20,744 nt of DNA from Selenomonadaceae bacterium (lineage in GTDB: Bacteria > Bacillota > Negativicutes > Selenomonadales > Selenomonadaceae): the NCBI GenBank assembly GCA_016286075.1, contig JAEERZ010000010.1, positions 1 through 20,744 of the forward strand. The letters run 5' to 3'. The translations under genes were made by a program, and so were the position numbers. This document shows, in pieces, positions 15,358 through 20,744 of this stretch (position 1 is its first letter; each line of letters begins with the position of its first letter). Below the pieces are notes generated by a model, which did not search any database, was not told the origin of the DNA, and worked only from the letters and a program-made list of their open reading frames with translations.

Positions 15358-16101
15358 ATGCTTTTAGATGGAAAGTGTGCCCTTGTGACAGGGGCTTCGC
15401 GAGGCATAGGCCGCGCTGTCGCCCTAAAACTCGCGTCTGAAGGCGCGAAGGTCGCGCTGAACTTCGCCGGAAATGAGGCTGCGGCGGATGCCGTAAAGCA
15501 AGAAATTGAAGCGGCGGGCGGCGAGGCGATTCTCGTCAAAGCGGACGTCGCCAATGAAGCGGCCGTGCAGGATATGGTGCAGAAAACGGCGGACGCTTTC
15601 GGACGCATCGATATTCTTGTGAACAACGCCGGCATCACGCGTGACGGCCTGTTGGCGCGGATGAAGGAAGAGGATTGGGACGCGGTATTGTCCACGAACC
15701 TCAAGGGCGTGTTCCTGACGACGAAGGCGGCGGCGAAGCTGATGATGAAGCAGCGGGCCGGACGTATCGTCAATATGGCTTCGGTGGTCGGCGTTACCGG
15801 CAACGCGGGGCAGGCGAATTATTCGGCGGCGAAAGCGGGCGTCATCGGTTTTACGAAGACGATCGCAAAAGAGCTGGCGAGCAGGGGGATTACGGCAAAC
15901 GCCGTGGCTCCGGGATTCATTGACACGGATATGACTTCGGGGCTTCCGGATAAGGCGAAAGAAGCTGCGCTTTCCGGCATTCCGCTGGGGCGCATGGGTA
16001 CGCCGGAAGATATCGCTGCAGCCGTCTTGTTCCTCGTGTCGGACCAGGCGTCCTACATTACGGGACAGGTACTGAACGTAGACGGCGGCATGGTTATGTG
16101 A
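15358..16101 (+). CDS. fabG: 3-oxoacyl-ACP reductase
   Basis: FabG reduces 3-oxoacyl-ACP to 3-hydroxyacyl-ACP with NADPH. This 247-residue short-chain dehydrogenase has the cofactor motif TGASRGIG, the NNAG motif, and catalytic Ser142, Tyr155 and Lys159 (YSAAK). GQVLNVDGGMVM closes the protein as usual for FabG. The ATG at 15358 is preceded by AAGGAGG within the end of fabD, and the frame upstream of it is simply fabD overlap. Confidence 0.96.
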   Translation: MLLDGKCALVTGASRGIGRAVALKLASEGAKVALNFAGNEAAADAVKQEIEAAGGEAILVKADVANEAAVQDMVQKTADAFGRIDILVNNAGITRDGLLARMKEEDWDAVLSTNLKGVFLTTKAAAKLMMKQRAGRIVNMASVVGVTGNAGQANYSAAKAGVIGFTKTIAKELASRGITANAVAPGFIDTDMTSGLPDKAKEAALSGIPLGRMGTPEDIAAAVLFLVSDQASYITGQVLNVDGGMVM

Positions 16102-16137
16102 TAGATAGCACATTTCTTGGAGGGAGGTGAATACAGC

Positions 16138-16374
16138 ATGGCGACGTTTGATAAGGTCAGAGACATTGTTGTCGAGCAGCTTGGTGTCGAGGCGGACGAT
16201 GTCACGATTGAGTCCACGTTTATTGATGATTTGGGTGCCGATTCACTGGATATTGTCGAGCTGATTATGGCTTTTGAGGAAGAGTTTAGTATTGAGATTC
16301 CGGATGAGGCTGCTGAAAAGATCAAGACGGTACAGGATGTTGTGAACTATATCGACCAGAACCAGGGCAAATAA
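16138..16374 (+). CDS. acpP: Acyl carrier protein
   Basis: This 78-residue acidic four-helix protein carries growing acyl chains on phosphopantetheine attached to Ser36 in the LGADSLDIVEL motif. Length, acidity and the EEEFSIEIPDEAAEKI helix are typical. GGAGGGAGGTGA is an unusually strong ribosome site, 7-8 bases before the ATG, fitting the need for abundant ACP. The codon set is more T-rich (GAT, ATT) than in the neighbouring genes, also consistent with high expression. A hairpin follows the gene. Confidence 0.97.
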   Translation: MATFDKVRDIVVEQLGVEADDVTIESTFIDDLGADSLDIVELIMAFEEEFSIEIPDEAAEKIKTVQDVVNYIDQNQGK

Positions 16375-16406
16375 GGAACTGGTACGCCTGGTATCCTTTC
16401 CTGTGA

Positions 16407-16437
16407 AAAGCCCCGTGATTGTTTCACGGGGCTTTCT
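16407..16437 (+). terminator. Hairpin after acpP (terminator or transcript-end stabiliser)
   Basis: A perfect 12-base-pair stem (AAAGCCCCGTGA, 16407-16418; TCACGGGGCTTT, 16424-16435) with a 5-base loop. The T-run is short (TTTCT), so termination is probably partial and the downstream genes can still be reached. Confidence 0.7.
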
Positions 16438-16464
16438 GAGGGAAGGGGAAATGGGGGGTTACGT

Positions 16465-17409
16465 TTGAAACTTCCAGAGCTGAAGATTGGCAATAGAATA
16501 GCGAAAGTTCCTATCGTGCAGGGCGGTATGGCAATCCGCCTCTCGACGGCGCGGCTTGCCGCAGCGGTGGCTAACCAAGGCGGGATTGGCCTTATTGCGG
16601 CTTCCGGTATGTCGAATAATGAACTTCGATATGAAATCCGTTTGGCGCGTTCTCTGACGAAAGGCGTCATTGGTATAAATGTTATGGTCGCGGCGAAAAA
16701 ATTCAGCGAAATCGTCAAAACGGCGATTGACGAAGGTATTGATCTCGTCGTGGCGGGCGCGGGGTTTTCCCGCGATATGTTTGGTCTTGGAAAAGAATCG
16801 GGGACGCCGATCGTACCGATCGTGTCTTCCGTTAAGCTTGCAAAAATATCCGAACGTCTTGGGGCGACGGCTATCGTCGTCGAAGGTAAAGAGGCCGGCG
16901 GCCACTTGGGGACGGACATTTCCGTCAGGAATTTGATTCCGGATATCCGAGCGGCGGTCAAGCTCCCCGTCATCGCGGCGGGCGGCGCGCTTCACGGTCA
17001 GGACGTTGTGGATTTGATAAAGATGGGCGCGAACGGCGTACAGATGGGTTCGCGGTTTGCTTCCAGCGCTGAGGCGAATTCCGCGCCGATGCTCAAGGAA
17101 TTCTACTTGAAGTCGAAGGCGGAAGACATCGTGGTCATCCACAGCCCGGTGGGATTGCCGGGACGCGCGGTCAGAAATCCTTTTGCCGAGCGTATCATGA
17201 ACGGCAATGTTCCGCCGACGCGCTGCGACAATTGCCTGAAAGAATGCAAGCACAATTTCTGCATCATTCGCGCGCTTATTCGGGCGCAGCAGGGTGATGT
17301 GGATACCGGCCTCGTCTTTACGGGCGAATATATTTCCCGTATTAAGGAGATTCTGCCGGTGAAGGAAATTTTCCGTCGGTTGTTGGCTGAAATAGAAGTA
17401 GCCAATTGA
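16465..17409 (+). CDS. FabK-like/nitronate monooxygenase-family flavoprotein with a cysteine cluster
   Basis: This is a 314-residue FMN-dependent TIM-barrel oxidoreductase of the FabK, YrpB and nitronate monooxygenase superfamily. It keeps VQGGMAIRLSTARLAAAVAN, EGKEAGGHLG (His147, where FabK has its catalytic His), PVIAAGGAL and GVQMGSRFASS. Unlike the fabK gene upstream, it has C254-x2-C257-x3-C261-x4-C266 (CDNCLKECKHNFC), which may bind metal or an iron-sulfur cluster. The start is TTG after GGGGGG. Its place between acpP and fabF suggests a job in acyl-chain metabolism, perhaps a second enoyl reductase or a quality-control role, but its substrate is unknown. Automatic labels as nitronate monooxygenase should be treated with caution. 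Confidence 0.85.
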   Translation: MKLPELKIGNRIAKVPIVQGGMAIRLSTARLAAAVANQGGIGLIAASGMSNNELRYEIRLARSLTKGVIGINVMVAAKKFSEIVKTAIDEGIDLVVAGAGFSRDMFGLGKESGTPIVPIVSSVKLAKISERLGATAIVVEGKEAGGHLGTDISVRNLIPDIRAAVKLPVIAAGGALHGQDVVDLIKMGANGVQMGSRFASSAEANSAPMLKEFYLKSKAEDIVVIHSPVGLPGRAVRNPFAERIMNGNVPPTRCDNCLKECKHNFCIIRALIRAQQGDVDTGLVFTGEYISRIKEILPVKEIFRRLLAEIEVAN

Positions 17410-17457
17410 GGAATATTTGCCCCAGACGGAGACAGAGATTTTGTGAGGTGTTAAGAT

Positions 17458-18708
17458 TTGACGAATCGCGTGGTTTTGACCGGCATCGGCGTAATATCGC
17501 CGATCGGAAACGGCCGTGAGGCTTTTTGGGAGGCTCTTGTCGCTGGGAAGAACGGAATAGACCGCATCACGCGTTTTGACGCATCGGAGTGCGCATCCCA
17601 AATTGCGGGCGAGGTCAAGGACTTCACGCCCGAGGAATTTATCGACAAAAAAGAAGTAAAGCGCATGGATCGCTATACGCAGTTTGCCGTAGCGGCATCG
17701 AAGATGGCGGTGAAGGACTCGGGGCTTGACCTTGCGTCTGAGGATCGCGATCGTATCGGCACCTATATCGGGTCGGGCGTCGGAGGCATCGACACGCTGC
17801 ATTCGCAGTACAAGAAGCTTTTCGACAAGGGGCCGCATTTTGTCAGCCCGTTCTTTATCCCGATGATGATTGGTAATATGGCGGCGGGACAGACGTCCAT
17901 CGCCCTTGACGTGCATGGGCCGTCTTGCGATATCGTCACGGCCTGCGCTACGGGAACGGATTGTATCGGCGCGGCGTTCCGCGTCTTACAGTACGGCGAA
18001 GCCGACGTGATGATTGCGGGCGGTACCGAGGCGGGGATTTCCGCCGCACCGGTGGCGGGCTTCAGCTCTATGAAGGCGCTTTGCACCGACCACAACGACG
18101 ACCCGGCGCATGCTTCCCGTCCTTTTGACAAAGACCGCAGCGGTTTCGTTATGGGTGAGGGCGCGGGCATTGTCATTCTGGAGACATTGGAGCATGCGAA
18201 AAAACGCGGCGCGCATATTTATGCGGAAATCGTGGGCTACGGGCGTAATTCCGACGCTTATCATGTTACGAGCCCTGCGCCTCACGGCGTGTATCAGGCG
18301 AAGTGCATGAGCCTCGCCATCGCCGACGCAGGTCTGAAACCTGAGGATATCGATTATGTCAACGCGCACGGCACGTCGACGCACATGAACGATCAGGGAG
18401 AGTCGGAAGCCTGCAAGACGGTCTTCGGCGCGCGGGCGAAGGATGTGCCCATTAGTTCGGTCAAATCCATGACCGGCCATATGCTGGGAGCTGCGGGCGG
18501 CGTTGAGTGCATTGCGACGGCGCTTTCCGTGGAGAACGATATGCTGCCGCCGACAATCAATTACGAAACGCCCGATCTTGAGGAAGGGCTTGATCTTGAT
18601 TATGTGCCGAACGTATCGCGGAAGCATACGGTGCGTGCGGCTATTTCCAACAATTTTGGTTTCGGCGGGCACAATTCGTGCATTGTTTTGAAGAAATACG
18701 CGGAGTGA
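17458..18708 (+). CDS. fabF: Beta-ketoacyl-ACP synthase II
   Basis: FabF performs the elongating condensation of acyl-ACP with malonyl-ACP. The 416-residue thiolase-fold protein has the full Cys-His-His set: Cys163 in VTACATGTD, His304 in NAHGTST and His341 in SMTGHMLGAAG. It ends with the usual NNFGFGGHNSCIVLKKY. The residue after ATGT is Asp, where His or Asn is more common; the effect is unknown. The start is TTG, preceded by GAGGTG at 17444-17449, and MTNRVVLTGIGVISPIGNG is the standard N-terminus. It is followed 4 bases later by rnc. Confidence 0.96.
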   Translation: MTNRVVLTGIGVISPIGNGREAFWEALVAGKNGIDRITRFDASECASQIAGEVKDFTPEEFIDKKEVKRMDRYTQFAVAASKMAVKDSGLDLASEDRDRIGTYIGSGVGGIDTLHSQYKKLFDKGPHFVSPFFIPMMIGNMAAGQTSIALDVHGPSCDIVTACATGTDCIGAAFRVLQYGEADVMIAGGTEAGISAAPVAGFSSMKALCTDHNDDPAHASRPFDKDRSGFVMGEGAGIVILETLEHAKKRGAHIYAEIVGYGRNSDAYHVTSPAPHGVYQAKCMSLAIADAGLKPEDIDYVNAHGTSTHMNDQGESEACKTVFGARAKDVPISSVKSMTGHMLGAAGGVECIATALSVENDMLPPTINYETPDLEEGLDLDYVPNVSRKHTVRAAISNNFGFGGHNSCIVLKKYAE

Positions 18709-18712
18709 GTCG

Positions 18713-19438
18713 ATGGCTGAGGCACTGACGGAGGCGCGGCGAAAAGAGCTTTTGACGCTTTCGGAACGGCTGGGCGTATCGTTTCGCGATATCTCCCTGC
18801 TGGATCAAGCGTTGACGCACACTTCCTTTGCTAACGAATCGGTGCATCGGAAGGTCGTTCACAACGAGCGCTTGGAGTTCCTCGGGGACGCGGTTCTGGA
18901 GCTTGCGACAAGCACCTATTTATTTCGTCAGTTTCCGATGATGCCGGAGGGCGATCTCACAAAAGCGAGAGCTTCGGTGGTTTGCGAGGCGGCGCTCCAT
19001 CGTCGGGCGGCGGAAGTGGATCTCGGTGCGTTTTTGCTTTTGGGTCACGGAGAGCAGGCTACGGGAGGGCGAGAAAGGCCTTCCATTCTTGCGGACGCCT
19101 TTGAGGCGGTCATCGGCGCGCTTTATCTCGATCAAGGCTGGCAGACGGCGTCGGATTATGTCGTGCGGCAGCTTCGACAGGAGCTTTTGGAGGTCGAGCA
19201 CGGACAGAACATCAAGGACTACAAGACGATATTGCAGGAATTGATTCAGCGCCATCCGGGGCAGCATATCGTTTATGAGTTATTGTCGGCCACGGGGCCG
19301 GATCATGCGAAAGAATTCAAGGTGGCGGTGCGGGTCAATGGACTTGCATACGGCGTCGGCGTCGGGCGCAGCAAAAAGGCGGCCGAGCAAAATGCGGCGC
19401 AGCAAGCGCTGCCGAAATTTCAAGAGCAAGAGGGATAA
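18713..19438 (+). CDS. rnc: Ribonuclease III
   Basis: RNase III cuts double-stranded RNA, including the rRNA precursor. The 241-residue protein has the catalytic signature NERLEFLGDAVLEL (Glu52, Glu55, Asp59) and the second acidic pair Asp128 and Glu131 in LADAFEAVIGALYLD. A double-stranded-RNA-binding domain from about 165 to 235 ends GRSKKAAEQNAAQQAL. The ribosome site GGAG is formed by the last codons of fabF. The fabF-rnc link is common in Firmicutes, where smc and ftsY often follow; here a terminator and unrelated genes follow instead. Confidence 0.96.
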   Translation: MAEALTEARRKELLTLSERLGVSFRDISLLDQALTHTSFANESVHRKVVHNERLEFLGDAVLELATSTYLFRQFPMMPEGDLTKARASVVCEAALHRRAAEVDLGAFLLLGHGEQATGGRERPSILADAFEAVIGALYLDQGWQTASDYVVRQLRQELLEVEHGQNIKDYKTILQELIQRHPGQHIVYELLSATGPDHAKEFKVAVRVNGLAYGVGVGRSKKAAEQNAAQQALPKFQEQEG

Positions 19439-19449
19439 TCAGGGGTGAT

Positions 19450-19486
19450 AAAAAGAGCCGTTGCGTTTTGCAATGGCTCTTTTTTT
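19450..19486 (+). terminator. Intrinsic terminator after rnc
   Basis: AAAAAGAGCCGTTGC (19450-19464) pairs with GCAATGGCTCTTTTT (19470-19484) with one wobble and a 5-base loop, followed by T residues. It closes the fatty acid-rnc operon and overlaps any upstream start proposed for the next gene. Confidence 0.9.
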
Positions 19487-19505
19487 GGAAGCGGAGGGAC
19501 AGCGT

Positions 19506-20315
19506 GTGCGGCAGCTTATTTTTTTAGGTACGGGCGCGGCAATGGCGACTGAGTGCTACAATGCCTGTTTCTTGCTCCGTACGCCGGACGACGAATATTT
19601 TTTGACCGACGCGGGCGGCGGCAACGGTATCCTGCGGCAGATGAAGCGCGCCGAAATCCCCTTTGAACGGCTTCGGTGCATGTTCGTCACGCACGGGCAC
19701 TCCGATCATATCATGGGAACGGTCTGGGTGATCCGGAGGATTGCTTCGCTGATGAACAAAGATTTTTACGGCGGGGAATTCCATATCTATTGTCACGACG
19801 TAGCGTGCGAAATCATCGAGATGATGGCGCAGATGCTGTTGACGAGGGCGGAGTTGGCGCAGTATGGAAAAAGGATCCGGCTCCACGAAATACACGATGG
19901 GGAGCAGGTCAGCTTTCTCAATATGAAGTTGACGGCTTTCGATATTCGTTCGTCGAAGGCGAAGCAGTTCGGCTATCGGCTGCGGTTCGCCAACCGTCAT
20001 TCGCTCGTCTGCCTTGGCGACGAACCATACAACGAGCGGTGCCGCGCCTTCGTGGAAAAAGCGGACTGGCTGGTTTCCGAGGCGTTCTGCCTCGAAGCGG
20101 ACAAGGAGAAATTCAGAGCCGCTGAAAAAAATCACGGCACCGTGAAGGAGGCGGCAATCAACGCGGAAAAAGTCGCCGCCAAGCATTTGGTGCTGTATCA
20201 CACTGTGGACACGACGCTCGAGCGGCGCAGGGAACTTTATACGGCGGAAGCATCCGAGCATTTCCATGGAGAGGTGTATGTCCCTGACGACTTAGATGTG
20301 ATTGATATGGATTGA
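19506..20315 (+). CDS. Metallo-beta-lactamase-fold hydrolase, RNase Z-like
   Basis: This is a 269-residue protein of the metallo-beta-lactamase superfamily, closest in pattern to RNase Z-type proteins. QLIFLGTGAA opens the fold. The metal motif HGHSDH gives His63, His65, Asp67 and His68. Asp172 is in GDEP, His210 in NHGTVKEA and His232 in VLYHT. At the place where a further metal-binding His is expected (DIHS in similar proteins as I recall them), the sequence reads DIRS with Arg148. The frame is open to 19461, but that lies in the terminator. GGAGGG at 19493-19498 followed by GTG at 19506 is the better start. The substrate is unknown, and assignment as true tRNA-processing RNase Z is not supported. 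Confidence 0.82.
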   Translation: MRQLIFLGTGAAMATECYNACFLLRTPDDEYFLTDAGGGNGILRQMKRAEIPFERLRCMFVTHGHSDHIMGTVWVIRRIASLMNKDFYGGEFHIYCHDVACEIIEMMAQMLLTRAELAQYGKRIRLHEIHDGEQVSFLNMKLTAFDIRSSKAKQFGYRLRFANRHSLVCLGDEPYNERCRAFVEKADWLVSEAFCLEADKEKFRAAEKNHGTVKEAAINAEKVAAKHLVLYHTVDTTLERRRELYTAEASEHFHGEVYVPDDLDVIDMD

Positions 20316-20331
20316 AGTTTTGTGGTATAAT
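20302..20331 (+). promoter_or_regulatory. Promoter of the CsoR-family gene
   Basis: TTGATA (20302-20307), 18 bases, TATAAT (20326-20331) with TG one base before the -10, so nearly a full consensus. It overlaps the end of the metallo-hydrolase gene and gives a leader of about 90 bases. Confidence 0.75.
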
Positions 20332-20427
20332 ATTCACGATAAAGTCTCAGCAAATGTGTGCAGCTGCCGGTTCGGGTTGTTGGTCGGCGTATGGAACGGA
20401 TTCGAATGATTATGGGGTGAATCGGGT

Positions 20428-20703
20428 ATGAGACAGTGCATGGATTCCGAAAATCTGCATCGTCGCTTGCGGAAAATTATAGGGCAGGTTCAGGCGATTG
20501 AACGAATGATTGACGAGGACATTCCTTGCGAGGACATTTTGTCGCAGATAAACGCGGTCAAGTCCGCGACCCACAAGGTGGGGCAGATTGTCCTGGAGGG
20601 CCACATTCAGCATTGTGTCCGGGACGGCATCATCCACGGCGATCCGGATCGGACGATCGAGAGTTTCACAAAGGCCGTGGAGCGTTTTGCTAATATGACT
20701 TGA
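20428..20703 (+). CDS. CsoR/FrmR-family metal-sensing transcriptional repressor
   Basis: This is a 91-residue all-helical DNA-binding repressor of the CsoR/RcnR/FrmR family. The helix 1 pattern LHRRLRKIIGQVQAIERMID is diagnostic. Cys34 (IPCEDIL), His59 and Cys63 (GHIQHC) supply the Cys-His-Cys set that binds Cu(I) in CsoR, so copper or thiol/persulfide sensing is more likely than nickel or cobalt. GGGGTGA (20414-20420) precedes the ATG. Such repressors usually control an adjacent gene; the candidate would lie beyond the window end. The copA gene of this window is 18 kb away and could be a distant target, which the sequence does not show. Confidence 0.9.
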   Translation: MRQCMDSENLHRRLRKIIGQVQAIERMIDEDIPCEDILSQINAVKSATHKVGQIVLEGHIQHCVRDGIIHGDPDRTIESFTKAVERFANMT

Positions 20704-20744
20704 TAATTGAATATTAATGGTACAAAAAGCGTCCCATGCGGCTC

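Noticed and set aside
19461..19505. Upstream start for the metallo-hydrolase
   Set aside because: The codons fall inside the rnc terminator hairpin. A GTG with a proper ribosome site follows at 19506.
20722..20744. Possible left arm of a terminator at the window edge
   Set aside because: AAAAAGCGTCCCATG after the CsoR-family gene looks like the first half of a hairpin, but the matching arm would lie beyond the sequence given.
1..20744. CRISPR arrays, tRNA/rRNA genes, insertion sequences, prophage or integration sites
   Set aside because: No direct-repeat array, RNA-gene structure, transposase or integrase was seen, and the gaps between genes are short and filled by promoters and terminators.

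Overview
The window is 20.7 kb of dense, GC-rich bacterial chromosome carrying core genes. Strong AGGAGG-type ribosome sites, sigma-A-like promoters, several TTG/GTG starts and the order yceD-rpmF-plsX-fabH-fabK-fabD-fabG-acpP-fabF-rnc point to a Firmicute. The high GC, FabK as the enoyl reductase, LarB/LarC and a FliD-like protein would fit Negativicutes (Selenomonas/Megasphaera type). That lineage is an inference, not proven here. I see no insertion sequence, phage gene, CRISPR array, tRNA or rRNA. No gene-free stretch exceeds about 210 bases.

Layout. (1) 1-2614: a copper-exporting P1B ATPase (copA) whose C-terminus is fused in frame to a complete CopZ-like chaperone, ending in a bidirectional terminator. 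(2) 2635-3450, minus strand: a cysteine-free protein resembling the C-terminal part of the flagellar cap protein FliD. (3) 3585-5687: pyruvate kinase, then a YbjN-like protein with its own promoter and terminator. (4) 5698-7420: rsmD, coaD and a coiled-coil protein, a compact operon. (5) 7458-10424: larB, larC and a YitT-type membrane protein. (6) 10472-11273: yceD-rpmF, driven by a perfect consensus promoter and closed by a terminator. (7) 11276-19486: the type II fatty acid cluster plsX, fabH, fabK, fabD, fabG, acpP, a second FabK-like flavoprotein with a cysteine cluster, fabF and rnc. (8) 19506-20703: a metallo-beta-lactamase-fold hydrolase and a CsoR/FrmR-family metal-sensing repressor.

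How the genes fit together. CoaD makes the precursor of the phosphopantetheine arm that AcpP carries. FabD loads malonate onto AcpP, FabH starts chains, FabF extends them, and FabG and FabK carry out the two reductions. PlsX moves finished acyl chains to acyl-phosphate for phospholipid synthesis. The dehydratase (fabZ), the acetyl-CoA carboxylase genes, larA and larE are not in the window. The ends of the window both concern metals (copper ATPase, CsoR-like sensor), but they are 18 kb apart and no direct link can be shown.

The points most worth a second look are: the copA-copZ read-through fusion, which keeps a promoter-like and ribosome-site-like signal inside the linker; the orphan FliD-like protein; the cysteine-cluster flavoprotein inside the fatty acid operon; the leader of plsX; and an apparent metal-ligand substitution in the metallo-hydrolase.
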